A stretch of DNA of 64,000 nt from Formicarius rufipectus (Eukaryota; Chordata; Aves; Passeriformes; Formicariidae): NCBI GenBank assembly GCA_013399695.1, contig VXAU01000767.1, forward strand, positions 24,872 through 88,871, in the 5' to 3' direction. Position numbers and translations under genes: made by a program. Numbering within the stretch: position 1 is the first letter of the stretch; each line of letters begins with the position of its first letter. Shown here piece by piece: positions 48,970 to 60,894 of the stretch. The notes under the pieces were generated by a model. It was not told the origin of the DNA. It ran no database searches and saw nothing but the letters and a program-made list of their open reading frames with translations.

Positions 48970-49389
48970 CAACCTGTCCTGGCCCGGGGCCATGAGAAAC
49001 CATTGGTCACCTTGGCACTCAGATGTGCTGCAACACTGGGGTAACCTTGGGCTGGGGCAAGGCAGGGCAGCACTCCAGTGCTTTTCCTGGTGGGGTCTGG
49101 CCCCATTGCCAAGTGCAGTCTTTTTTTGTTCAGTTCCTCAGGACCGTGACAGAGCCCATCATTAGCTGGTGGCAGTGGAGGGGCACCCAAGGAATCCCCA
49201 GCACCTGTTTGCAAGATGTGAGCAGCAGCAGGGCATGGGATCTGCCCCCACAGGGCTGTGTGCCGGCAGCAGTGCCACTGCCAGCAAGACTTGGCCAAGG
49301 CTGGGGATACCCTGAGGGGGCTACACCTGCCATGGGCACCATGAGGACCATGAAAGGCTGCTCAGGGCCATGTGGCCCCAAGCCTTGGA

Positions 49390-49450
49390 TTTCAGTGATC
49401 CTTGTGGGTCCTTTCCAACTCAGGGTACTGTATGATTCTCTGATTCCAGG
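49390..49450 (+). mobile_element. CR1 LINE 3'-terminal fragment
   Basis: Only the last 60 bases of a CR1 remain: AGTGATCCTTGTGGGTCC, TTTCCAACTCAGGGTACTG and TATGATTCTCTGATTCC. Confidence 0.85.
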
Positions 49451-49554
49451 GCTGTCCTCACAAAGCTTCAGGCCCAGGCTGGGCGCCCAGGATTTGGGGC
49501 AGGGCTGGGATGGGAAGGGAGGTGCCAGGGCTGGGCCAGGCGGGATCCCGCACA

Positions 49555-49830
49555 GAAGATGATGTATGGGCAGATGTATCAGATCGCACAAGATAAACAA
49601 GCAGTGAATTTCATCAGGGCCCATCATGGCTTTAATTTGGCTGCCTAATGAGTCAGATCCAGCCGCGCAGATAAAAGTTGTCAGAGCCGCAGCCCTAATG
49701 AATTTCTTGCCACTTGTAATCAAGGCAGCTTGTCTGAGGGGGATGATTAATGGGCCCCAGAGGAGCTGCCGTCCCTCGGCTTCCATTCCCGCTAATGCAG
49801 TCGCCAGGAAATTAACCAAACCCAGCGTCA
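49555..49830. promoter_or_regulatory. Candidate enhancer between GBX1 and AGAP3
   Basis: A compositionally distinct block dense in developmental motifs: AGATAAACAAG (forkhead-like), TTTAATTTGG, CCTAATGAGTCA with AP-1 TGAGTCA at 49649-49655, CAGATAAAAG (GATA-like), CCCTAATGAATT, TTGTAATCAAGG, GATGATTAATGGG and GAAATTAACC. It is not coding and not repeat-derived. The enhancer role is inferred. Confidence 0.45.
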
Positions 49831-50699
49831 GGCTGGGGCCAGGGCCGGTGAGGGGGCACCTATGGGCACGAGGGGATGGGGTGAGGGGTGGTATGGCTGA
49901 AAGGGGTGGACGGGGCCAGGACCAGGACCGGGATGAAGGTGGTGACATGGGCACATGGAGTCTGCACACAGCAAGGAGTGGAGGGGTTGATGGAGGAGCT
50001 GGGGCCACCCTCTGCCCTCTGCCATGGGAGTGGCACAGGGAGGGGTTTGGTGGGGACAGCAGAGGGGTACCCGTGGCAGATGGGGTGTCCTGCCACCTCC
50101 CTTGCAACACCACCACACAAGCTTGGGGCCAAGGCCTAGCAGAGCCTGCACCATGGCACAGCACAAGAAGACAGAGGAGCCCTGAACTGCTGTTGGTAGT
50201 GTGGCCTGGGGTTCAGCCAGAGTGAACTGGCAGCACCGGGGCCTCTTGCTGAGAAGCATGTGGGGTCAGAGCTGGCAGTGCAGACCTATGGCTCCTTTCA
50301 CTCCTTGGGGCTGCCTGTGCCTTGAAACTAGATGACCCCCCAGTCTTCTACAGCCATAGCTAAGCACCTGGGCTCCTCACTTGCTGGCGCAGCCCATCAC
50401 TCCCTATCTCTGCCTCCCCTGACCCCAGCTTCACACTCACTGTCCTGTGCACAGGGACTAGCTGGTCCCATTATGTCCCATCTGGCATGCCCCTCTGCTG
50501 TGACCATCTCCCATCCCACCCCAGCACTCTGCTGTGTCCCGGGGCCTGCGGTAGTACAGGACTGCTGTTACCGGTGCCCAAACCGAAGTACAAGGGGCTG
50601 AATGTTGGTCAGCCTGGGCTGGAGAGCCACCAGATGCCACTGCAGACCAGGGCTACACCAGAGGCCTCAGAGGCAGCACACTGAGACGCTGGCCTGGCA

Positions 50700-51708
50700 G
50701 GAGGTGGGTTGCTTTATTGACCTTTATCTCCTTGGCTGCAGATAACACACACAGGGCAACTCATGGTGAAGAAACCGTATATACAGAGTGTCCATATAAA
50801 TATTTCCAATGTACATTTTATACACAAGTAACAGACGTTCCACAGCAGCGTCCAAAGCCTTGGGGTTCCAGCGCTCAGCTGCAGGCTTGGCCCCAATCCA
50901 AAGAGAGACGCTCCTCTCCTCTCGCTCAGCTGGAGACCAGCCCCACCTGGGCAGCAGCGGGAGCCAGCGGGAGGCTCTGATGGAGACACTGTGTATGGCT
51001 TTGGGACTTGAACCTGGAAGGACAGTGACTCTACAGACAGACAGACACAGCTGGGGATTCTGGGGTGACCATCCTCTTCCTCCAGGTCACCAGGAAGGCA
51101 GGGGCTGCATGGGAGAGATGCTGTCCTTGCATCAGCATATGGGGAGCAGTACCTGTGAGCGCATCTCTCCTGCACCAGCCAGAAGCAGAGGATCATGGGG
51201 GTGCAGCAGAGAAACATGCACCTCCTACTGCCTCCCAGCTCCCCACTGCTGCAGGGTGTCTGACACAGACAGAAGGCAGGAGGGAAGTGCCCAAACTGAC
51301 CTGTCTGGGAGAGTGGGTGCAGACATCATCCTCCCTGGTACCACTTTGCGGGGGGGGCCACACACCTGAACTTCCTCCCACCTCTGCTTATCTACAGATG
51401 TGTCTGGGTGGGGGCAGGAGACACCAGCTCCCCCTCCGTACCGGTCATGAGAATGGGATGCACTGGAGCCGCCCTACTGACCAGCAGGCAGCACTGGGAC
51501 TACACAATCCCACCAGCTGCGTGGGGAGAGTCCACTGGAAACGGTGCAGAGGAGGCTCCTGGCAGGCTCTCAGTCCCCTTTGGTCGGAACTGGAGTCCCG
51601 GTGGGGGCGAGCACAGCGCAGGGCCCGGCTGTGCTGCTCTCATCCCACTCCTGCAGCCCCGGTCCCCAGCAGGGCTGCAGGGAGGTTGCGTGGGGAGCCC
51701 ACGGGGGG
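50700..51708 (-). other. AGAP3: AGAP3 3' UTR and polyadenylation signal
   Basis: Downstream of the AGAP3 stop on the minus strand, a canonical AATAAA (plus-strand TTTATT) lies at 50713-50718, giving a 3' UTR of about 1 kb. The AT-rich stretch just before it (50770-50840) with GTACATTTTATAC-type sequence is typical of a conserved 3' UTR end. Confidence 0.75.
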
Positions 51709-54700
51709 CTAGACCGAGCCGGGGCTGGTGCTGAGCTCGGCGTTGTTGTTGGCGTTGGCGTTGCGGCGGGGCAGGCTGGGGGTCAGCGTGGCAGAGCTGT
51801 CGCTGGGGCAGCCGTGCTGCAGCAGGATGTCGATGCACTCCTGGCTGCCGGCTCGCCGCGCATAGGCCAGTGGGGTCAGGCCCCGAGCATCCCGGCTCTT
51901 CACATCCACTCCGTACTGTGTGGGAGAGAAGCAGCCCATCAGTGGCACCTGGGTGCCATGTACCCACGGGCACAGGAGCGGCAGGGAGCAGAGGGGCTCT
52001 TCGATGGCTAAGGAGGGGGAGCCAGAAGGGCAGGCAGGCAGTGTCAGTGGACATGTGGGGGAACCCACAGCAGCAGGATGGGTGAGAGGTGCCTCATGCC
52101 CTGGGAGCAGGAAGGTGGGGAGCACTGGGATAGCACCAGAAGTGCCACGGTGGAGGCTGCAGGTCCCATCTTACCCAGATGAGCAGCTGTGTGAAGACGA
52201 CATTGGCCATGGCGCAGGAGAGATGCAGCGCGGTGCGCCCGTCTCCATCCCCGTAGGTCTCATTCACTTCCTCCTTGGTGCCATGGGCCAGGAGCGTCAC
52301 CACGAGGCGCAGGTCATCCTCCACCACAGCCCGCAGCAGCTGCTGCCCCAGTGGGATGTCCGACTGGGGTAGTGGGGCAAGGAAGAGCTTCTGCTCGTAT
52401 TTGGCCCGGATCCAGCGCTCCTTCTCCTCCCTGCCAGATGGGACACTGTCACTGTCACAGGTGGGACAACCTGCCTGGGCCCCATGTACAAAGGGACGTG
52501 AGTACCAGTACTGCCACCCAAACCCACCCAATGTGAGCAGTGTCTGTCACACCCAGGTATGTCCTACGTACCCCTTGCCATGTCCCCGCACCCTTGGCTG
52601 TCACCGGGGCTCTGTCATCTCACTTGGGACACCTGCCTGTCACCTGCTTAGTGCATTGCACCTCCCTTGCAGCTCCTGACAGACACTCTGTGGTTACGCC
52701 CATGCCCGTACAGCAGCAGTGTCCCACACTCAGACCGCACACCTGTCTCTCCACGCTGGAGCCCCTCACATCCTCCTGCACGCCCGTGCTGTGGCAGCGT
52801 GGGGCCCGTCCCCGCTCTGTGCCTGCGTGTGGGCCACGGCCAGCAGCAGGAAAAGGTTAGTGCTGCACACGCCAGCCCCGTGTCACGGGAGGCACCTTAT
52901 CGCAACCGCCGTCTCGCCCGGCGCAAACAAAGGCTGTGTCCGCGCCGGTCCCGCCGGGGCGGCGGATCGATGTGTGCCGGCCGGCCGCTATCTGCTGCCA
53001 TTCTATCCATCTGCATCTGGCGGGCGGCCGTCAATGCCTCCCCGCCGCCGCCCCCTGACCCGCGTGCCCACTCCGATAAGCTGCAGAATGGGCTCTTGTT
53101 GGGATGAGTGACAGCAGAGCGGCTCCGATAGGGACAGACAAGGGCCTGAAAGGGACAGACCCTGGAGACTCACACAACGCTGCCAAGCCACCTCTGTTAA
53201 CTCCTTCAGCTTTGCAGCCAGTCTGGGCTCCCACAGTCACCACACGGCCATGGCCACCATGGAGGCCTGCTGACCCACGGGGATGGTGGGAGAGCATGGC
53301 CAGTACCTCAAGGGCAGGCAGGACCCTCAACACTAGAGCACCTTGAGGAATCCTGTCCTGATGGCTTCTCCCAAGCCTCTGTGGTGCCCCCAACCCTCCT
53401 TGTGGAGCACCCAAGAAGCAACTCTGGGGTTCCCCACCTCCCTTACCTACTGCTCTCAGGGGTAGGCTTGGGGTACCCCTCCACCATTCCCTCCCAGACA
53501 GTGTTGGCCAGGGCGTTGCCGATGGCTGTCATGACCATGAGAAGCTCGCTAGGCCAGTCGTCCAGGTCCAGGGAGCGCACGCGGGACAGGTGGGTGCCCA
53601 GGTTGCGATGGATCCCAGAGCACTCGATGCACATGAGGGCACCCAGGTTCAGACTGGCCCAGTCAGGATCTGAGGGCAGCAGGATCAGTGGGGGAGAGTT
53701 AATACCTGCACAGACTCACCAGCCCATCTCCTGTGATTCAGAAGACCCATATTTGCGGGCACCTGCCCACCAGAACTCTTCCCGGTCCGGTGCCACTGGG
53801 AGAGGTGGGCACAGAGAGGCCAGGACCTCAGGCTGGATAGCGAGAGGTCACGGGCCAGTGTGGCAGGTGGAAGAGCAGGTCCACTGCAGGAGAGGACAGG
53901 TCAGCCACACAAGCAGGTCTCTCTGGGCTGAGAGAGGGGGTGGCAGGGGTGGCTGAAGCCACCTCCCATCCTGGGTGAGCACCCCCCCAGTCTCTTACTC
54001 GGAGCGTCGCAGTCCACGCAGAAGCTGTTCCCGCGCGCTGTGCGGACGGCCTGCATGGCCTGAGCGTCACCCTGGCTGCCCAGCCGAGCCTGCAACAGAC
54101 CCCAGACAGACCCTTCACTGCAGGCCACGCGTCCTGCACGCCCAAGAGCCCGCTGGCACCACACTCTAAGGACACCCATGGGTGCTGCTGAGAGGGAGTG
54201 CCCACCACAGGGGATCAGACGACAGGGTTTGGAGGGACCACAGATCATAGTCAGCTGTGGGATAGAGGAGCAGGGGACATGGGCCATAGCAGGAAGAATG
54301 GACAGAGCTGTCCACAGAGGAAGTGGACAGCCCAGGATCCAGCCCAGTGGGATGCAGAGTGCTCTGTGCAGGTGGAGCCAGGATGGGCAGAGGTAACAGG
54401 AAACCTGGGGGAAGCTGCACAGTTCCAGTGATGGGATGCAGCTGACTGGGAGCAGAGGGATCCAGACAGGATCCCACCTGGACAGACAGGGAAACATGGA
54501 ACATGGAGGGATGTGGCAGATGCTAGAGAGAACAGAGTAGATCTTGGCCAAGGCCTCTTACCTTGTTCTTGCTGCTCTCACAGCCCTGCAGGCTGGCCAG
54601 GATCTGGCTCTCGATGGCCTGTACCCAGAGCTCCCGCTCCTCCAATGTTGAGGCCTCAAAGAGCCATGTCTGGCCCGTCAGCGACACAATAATGAACTCA

Positions 54701-54716
54701 AATGGCTCATCTGCTT
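51709..54716 (-). CDS. AGAP3: AGAP3, ArfGAP with GTPase, ankyrin repeat and PH domain 3 (C-terminal part)
   Basis: Cytoplasmic and membrane-recruited GTPase-activating protein for Arf GTPases. Five terminal coding exons in transcript order: 54562-54716, 53999-54089, 53447-53669, 52175-52430, 51709-51915, about 309 residues, all GT-AG and in phase. The first holds the second half of the PH domain (FEFIIVSLTGQTWLFEAST, ERELWVQAIESQILASLQG). The ArfGAP zinc finger is intact, CVDC...CIEC with 16 residues between pairs, followed by SGIHRNLGTHLSRVRSLDLD with the catalytic Arg of IHR. Ankyrin repeats follow (GDGDGRTALHLSCAMANV, DARGLTPLAYARRAGSQEC). YEQKLFLAPLP and RGLTPLAYARRAGSQEC point to AGAP3 rather than AGAP1 or AGAP2. 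The GTPase-like domain and first PH half must lie beyond the window. Confidence 0.94.
52890..53105. promoter_or_regulatory. Candidate regulatory element in an AGAP3 intron
   Basis: Inside the intron at 52431-53446, a CpG-rich block carries CCTTATCGC, CAAACAAAGGCTG (SOX/forkhead-like), CGGATCGATGTG, GCTATCTGCTGCCATTCTAT and CCGATAAGCTGCAG (GATA-like). It differs from the flanking intron and has no conserved frame. A regulatory role is inferred. Confidence 0.35.
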
Positions 54717-55319
54717 CTGGAAGAGAAAGGTGTGCCATGATATGGGGCAGGGAAGGAGGGGACCTGCCACTGAACAGATCCCTAGAGGCAGGCACTGTGC
54801 CCACACATGGGCAGGGTCACTGGCAGCAGTGGAGGTCAGAGGGCCAGGACAGGCAAGTGACCGCAGGGAGGAACCAAAGCTCTCTGCCAGCCCTCCCTCA
54901 CACTGCCCACACGGCTCCACACTTCTGTGGCCTCTCTCCTCTGCCACCTGGTCCAGGAAACCCAGGAGGCTTCTAGAACCCTGGAAGCTGCTTGTCCCTG
55001 CTCTCTCTGCCCTGTGTCCCGCCACCAGAGAAAGCTGCCCATCTCTGGAGTAGTGAAATCAGCCTCTCCCAAGAGTTGGTGCTCCCAGACAGCCCCAGCA
55101 GCAGCTCTTGGTGCCTGCCCCTGAGTGGCTTTGGAGGGACGGGCCCCACACACCAAGTGAGGGATGCAAGGAGGGCCCATGCCTTGGGCTCAGAGGCAGC
55201 TCTTCACCAAGGCTTAAAATGTGTTCTGCCCTCCTAACACCTGCCAGCCCAGGCTCTGCCCTGCAGCCCCCCACAAGCACAGTTCATGGGGTGCCCTGCC
55301 TCAGTTTCACACTCCTCAC

Positions 55320-55505
55320 CAGCACTTACTTTTTATTGCCAACTTCAGTAGTTAGTGCAGTAAATGACTTAACTAAGCGGGGCCTGAATGGAATGACTAA
55401 TAAACGTTATGTCACAGCACACGCTTCAGCTCATAGCAAAATGATTTGTAATTACCTAATTAGCGTTATGCAAATAACACCCTCATCTCCATAATGTGCC
55501 TTCCC
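55320..55505. promoter_or_regulatory. Candidate enhancer with a TAATTA and octamer cluster
   Basis: AT-rich island in GC-rich intron: TTTTTATTGCC, GACTAATAAACG, ATGATTTGTAATTACC, TAATTA (55457-55462) and a perfect ATGCAAAT octamer (55468-55475), then CATAATG. Homeodomain, Cdx/Hox and POU sites are packed within about 100 bases. Typical of an ultraconserved-type enhancer, but conservation is untested. Confidence 0.5.
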
Positions 55506-58254
55506 AGCTCTCTATTAAAAGCAGGGAGTCAACTGCTCAGCTCCAGAGACAGCACAGAGGCCGAGGGGCCCCTGGTCTGCAGCAAAGCAGAGCTGCACTG
55601 GCACTGAGCCTGGCAGGGTCTGTGCTCCCTGGAGCTGACGTGGGGAGGTGAGCTGGGGAGTCTGGAGGGGGTTCTCTCTTCTGCCCAACTTCTCTGTGGT
55701 GGAGAAGTCCCTCAGAGTGTAGGGAAGCAGCAGCAGGGCAGGGACTGAGGAGGTGCCAATCAGGGCTGTGAACGGCTGCAGAGGCCACTGGCTGGGTCCC
55801 AGCAAGGGCATGGCCACCCTCTGCTGCTGCTGGGCCACCCGGCCCCATCCAAGCCAGGTTGTGCCCACAAACACCCTCAGAACATGGTGCATCCTTGGGA
55901 AGCCTCCTTAGGAAAGCCAGCTCCAGTGGGAGTGGTGGGAAAGCACAGCTCTTCCTCCCAGGCTCACAGACACCACCTGCATTGGTAAGTGCCATGCACA
56001 GCACCCTACTCCAACACCAACCTGAGGGTAAATTGCCCTCCTGCGCCTGTGGTGTGGTGCAGAGTGCCTCAGGATCCTGCATTCCATGGTTAAACGTGTG
56101 AGTGACATCAGGCTGGAAAGGTGCTCTCCTTTGCCAGTGCTGAGAACTCCATGATGTGCCCTGCACGAGTCCCAGCAGCAGCCACCACCTTGGAGACCAA
56201 CAGTGCTCCACCCCAGCAGAGCCTGGGGAGGATGGTATGACTCCAGCATGTGGGGTCTCCTGTTTTGCCCTTCCCAGATAGGAAGGGAAGGCTATTTCAT
56301 TCATTTCACCCTAAATCAGCCTAAGACTCCTCCTTTGAGAAAAGATGTCTGCACCTGCCTCCTGCTGCAGTGAGACTCTGGGCCCTCAGGAGGCTGACAG
56401 ACTGAGGCAAGCAGGCAGTCAGTCCCTCTGCTGGACTCTCCTCTCTCTTGTGAAGCACTGGCCTAACCAGAACATCCCACTTGTCCAACACTTTGCTCTT
56501 TCCTCCGGCTCTCAGCCACAGGAGAGATCCCACAGTCCCCACTCTGGGGGGCTCCCTACAGGCCATATACCTCCTCCCCTAAGGATGCTTGCTGCAGAGG
56601 CTTCAAGGACACCAAATCCCAGCTCAAGAAAAAGATTCCTGGAAAATACACAGCTAGTAACTTAGGAATACTAGGAGAAGAAATAACCAGACAACAGCCA
56701 GGCTAACAGGCATTGCCTCCTTGGTTCCCTGGCACCAGCCTCTGTGAGTGCTGCCAGACCCGGGCATGGGCAGGGAGCCCCAAGGCTGCAAGGAAGCCAG
56801 AATCAGCCCCACCACAGCTGCAGGACCAGTGGTTGCCCCGGGCCAAGCACTACCAGCCAGGAGAGAGCAGCAGCTCCCTGGGACTGCCCACGGGCCGAAG
56901 GGAGCATCTGCAGAGACCACTCCTGGGGTAATCTGACACATCAGAACAGAGCCTGTTCTCAAATCTGTCTCTTCCTTGGTCTGAGCCACCCGTGGCTGCC
57001 ATCACTGTGCTGCTGAGCCCAAGTCAGATGCCTGGACCCAGGAAGCACTGGATGTCTTTGAGCCCTCCCTGCTGCTGAGCCCCTTCTGCTGTCACTGCAC
57101 AGCAGGAAGCAGCATGTCATGGTCCCTGGGACATGGCAAAGACTACTGCCACGGGCTCACATGGCTCCATCCTCCTTGTTCCTGTCTCTTGTTTGCCCAG
57201 TACCTTCCCACCAGACAAGCAGGCAGGAATCCCAGCCCCAGCCTTTCTGCACCTGTGTGCTTCCCAGTGGAAGCAAATGCCCACACTGCCTGACTGAGGC
57301 TTGCTGCTGCTCGCTGAGGCACGATGCTCCTGGGGTGGGAGACTCCCAGCCGTCTCCTGAGGACATTTACAGGGGGCAGGCAGATCTCTCCTGCTGAGAG
57401 TTGGAAATTTCTGGGCCTTCAACCCTACTGGGATGGACTTTTGCTCTGTCAGAGCTGAGGGACATCCTGGAGCCCTGGGGCTGTCTAGTCCCAGTTCTGG
57501 CAGCCGTCCCAGCCCGACCAAAGCCCTGGCGCCAGCTCCACAAGCTGCAGGACCTCCTCTCCTTTCCTTCTTTGTGCCTCTTGGATTCCAGCTTCGTGCT
57601 GAACAAAGGGTCTGTTGCTCTCGGAGCCCAGGAAGAGCTAACAAAGCACCACAGCTTTCCTGCCACATTAAGGCAAACTCCCCACCTCTCTCCCCTGCAT
57701 CAACACACAGCATGGTTATGGCAGGAGTGCAGGACACGGTGGGATCACACCCTTGGATTCATACGTGGGGTTCAAGGACTCAGAGCAGCTTTGAACACTG
57801 CAGACCCAGCTTCTGGGGCAGTCTGGGACCGGTTCATGAGCTTCCCAAGGCACCCATACAAGTTGAATCAGACTCAAGTAATTGCTTTAGGGAAAGTACA
57901 GGACATTCTCAGCTTTTTCTGGGGAGAGGTATTCATTTTGATGTGGCAGGAACATTTCCAGCAGGGTAAGTGTAGCATCAAGCAGATGACACAGGCAGAA
58001 GGGTCTGGACTACCTCTGCTGAAGCAGAGCCAGCAGAACTCCCTTCCCTGCCCCAAGTGTGGGCACAGGCTCTTTTCCAGTGCCCAGAGGAGCCCTAAAG
58101 TTTGTCGATTCTCATTCAACAGGGCTCAGGTCCCAGAGGAAGCCACTCCAACAGGAGTGGGGAGCCCTTCCCGACTGCCTCAGGGTGAGGGGCTATCCTG
58201 AGGCCAAACTGCAGAGCTTGTCCCCCTGATGCCCCAGCTGCCCCTCAGCATGCT

Positions 58255-58480
58255 GGTGGGAGCCCATTATGACAGCTCCATTAGAATTTGTGGGCAGTGG
58301 AAATGAATGTGCTGCCTCTCTCTCTTGATGATTTTTTGATGATGTTTTAAAGACTGAGCTCCGTGAAGAGTCGCTGAGCAGAGTTTGGTGGGAGCCAGCT
58401 CTGCTAATGGGTGTTAACCCCACGACCCCCCTCCAACGCCGCCCAGCAGTGTGGGCTCCAAATGGGAGCAGAATTAGGGA
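58255..58480. promoter_or_regulatory. Candidate regulatory element in the AGAP3 intron
   Basis: Begins CATTATGACAGCTCCATTAG, then TTGATGATTTTTTGATGATG, GCTCTGCTAATGGGTGTTAA and CAGAATTAGGG. Homeodomain-type and GATG repeats stand out from flanking sequence. No conserved frame. Confidence 0.35.
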
Positions 58481-60094
58481 GGGCACAGCAGAGTGGCCGG
58501 GATGGTGGGGTCATGTGGCACCCAGACCCCACTGACAGCTGAGTGAAGACAGCTCTGTCAGGGACCACAGCCAGGTGACAAGCCTGGGGGAGTCACCCTT
58601 CCCCAGGCTGCTGTGCTGGGCAGGCAGTCAGCAGCCACCTCCCAACACTCCAGCTTTGGGAGGAAGCCTGTCCTCAGGGCAGAAGAGGAACACCACAGGG
58701 CTGGCAAGAAATGAGGGAACAGACACATACTGTGTGCCCTGCTGAGAGTCAGCCCAAAGGGACAGGAGGGTAAGGAAGAGGCCACCAAGGTGCAAGGGAG
58801 GGCCAGAGCTCTGCTGTCCAAGGGGGCCCTGAAGCCAAGATGTCCAGTGGAATGGTGGGTCTGACACTGACACCTGTGGAATGTCAGAGAGGGGAGCAAC
58901 AGTGTCCTGGAGTGTTGCCCTCACAACTCGTGCCAAGGCCCCCCTCTTTGCTCGCAGTGGTGGGAAGCACAGCTCTGAGCAGAAGGGATATATCTGGGTG
59001 CTAAAACCCCCTCAGCTTCAGCACCAGACAGGGTAGGGCTCAGTCCTGCTCTGTGAAGGGCTCTGGCTACACCCCACAAGGATGCTCAACCTAGAGATGC
59101 CCCTCTGGGGACTCCGGCGTGGAGCAGGTGAGCAGCACTTCCCATCACCTTTCCTGTGGACACCCTGCTTCAACCTGGGGTGTGGCAGGTCACCCCAGGC
59201 CAGCCTGTGCCCACGGGGAGCTGCAGTGGGGCAGGCTGGCTCCATCCTTCACCCCTATCCAAGGTGTCCCCACAGAGGCTGGGGCAGCACACCCAGAGCA
59301 CAAACAGCAATATGGGGAGCTGCTCCCCTGGCCCACAAGCAGCAGGACACAAAGCAGCTCTGTGAGGCAATGTCCTTCTGGTCCTGATGCTCCTCACCCA
59401 GTGTGGCAGGACTGTGCTCCAAGCACTCAGACACAGGACAGCAATTCCCTGCCCACACATTGCACTGGACAGAGCTCCCCCATGCCAGCACAAAGGCCCA
59501 GGGCAGCACTTCCCATCCCAGCAGGTTGGACTGGGGCAGCTCAGCACAGGGGATGGCAGAAACACCATCACACACGGCATGGAGAGCCCTCCATGTCAGA
59601 CAGCTCCCAGTTGGCTCCTTCCCAAGCAGAGGGGTGCACAGCATAGTGTGGGACACCTTCCCTGCATCCCAGCAGGGCACAAAGGGAGGAGCAGAATCTC
59701 ACTCAGCATCAGCAAAAAAGGAAACAGAGCTTGCACTGAGCCCTGTTCTCCAAGTAGAAGTCTCTCTCTCACCTCTGCTATTCCCAATCTCCCAGTCACA
59801 TCCAGCCTCCTCCTACACACTGCCTTTCTCCCACTTCCACCCCTTCTCGCCTTTTCTTGATGCCATAGCCGAAGTGTCTCCAGATGCCCCAGGGAGTGGG
59901 TGGTCAGAGAAGAGACAAGGTGAGGGGATGCCTCCAGCGTGTGGGGTGCATGGCAAGAACCAGGGCCAGGTCCCACTTGAGGTGCAGGGAGACCCGGGCC
60001 CACAGCTCCGTTCTCTGGCTGCCAAGCCCATGAGGAGGGTCCTGGAGCAGGGCAGCCAGCAGCTCCTTGGCCTCAGGATGCTTGTTTGCAAGCT

Positions 60095-60245
60095 GCCACT
60101 GTACCACATCATTATGAGGTGTTTGGGATATCAACAAATTAGCAGGCGTCTGGGAAGAGAAGGATGCAGCACCATTCGTAAATGTCAGCTCGCTGCCTCC
60201 TCATTTTGCAGATCATTAAACCCAATATTCCCAACCTGTATTAGT
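60095..60245. promoter_or_regulatory. Candidate regulatory element in the AGAP3 intron
   Basis: Short AT-rich block with CACATCATTATGAGG, GATATCAACAAATTAGC, ACCATTCGTAAATGTC, TTTGCAGATCATTAAACCC and GTATTAGTGC. Distinct from GC-rich surroundings. Role inferred. Confidence 0.35.
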
Positions 60246-60894
60246 GCAATGGGGACAGGCCCCTCCACGGGGACAGCCGCCAGGAAAGCGCAGCAGGAAC
60301 AGCGCAGCAGAGACCCCCCAGCACCCACTGTCCCAGTGCCCCCAGATCCTGGAGTGCCCCAGGCCGAGCTGGCACATCCCCACTGGGAACAGCACAGGGC
60401 AGGGGGGTGGCAGCGGTGGAAGGCTCAAGCAGGGGTGGGCAGAGCTGTAGAACAGAGAGCATGTAGCAGGATATGTGTGGCAGGAGGAGCAGATGCTCCT
60501 TAGGAACACTGCAGGTACTCAGGGGTGTGCAGGGTGGTCAAAGAGTGTAATTTCCACGTACACCGTGGGGCCGATGCCACACAAGGTGCAGTGTGAGCAC
60601 AGCAGGACAGGGTGGGGCATGGCAGAAGGGCCATGGGGATGTGTGCAGGCACCAGGGTGGAGGGGGTCACACTGTGGGCACAGGAGGGAGGGCATGGACA
60701 GCTCAGGCTTTGTGGTGTGAGCGGAGGCTTGTGCTGGGGTCAGGGGTGTGCAGATGAGGGTCTCCTGGAGGGGCAACACGGAGCTGTACGAGTCCCCTAG
60801 GAACCACGGAGCAAGGAGGTGGGAGCTGATGGAGACGGAGGACTGGCTGTGGTGTGGCGACTCCCAGTAGAGGCTGCCTCCCTCCCGCCAGGAT

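Larger units (their letters stand above)
44391..50699. other. GBX1-AGAP3 convergent intergenic region
   Basis: No exon was recognised. It contains a GC-rich start up to about 44830, two CR1 pieces, a CA/TA-type simple repeat, two short tandem repeats and a candidate enhancer (49555-49830). A long minus-strand open frame over 49130-50164 runs across both a CR1 tail and the enhancer candidate and is not a gene. Confidence 0.5.

Noticed and set aside
49130..50164. 344-residue minus-strand open frame
   Set aside because: It crosses a CR1 3' tail and a noncoding motif block, has a proline- and repeat-biased composition, and resembles no family.
58325..58370. TGATGA followed by CTGA, suggesting a C/D snoRNA
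   Set aside because: Box spacing and flanking terminal stem are wrong, and the repeated GATGATT explains the match.
59403..60503. 366-residue plus-strand open frame in the AGAP3 intron
   Set aside because: No domain or family motif, no splice structure, and it runs through an AT-rich regulatory-like block.
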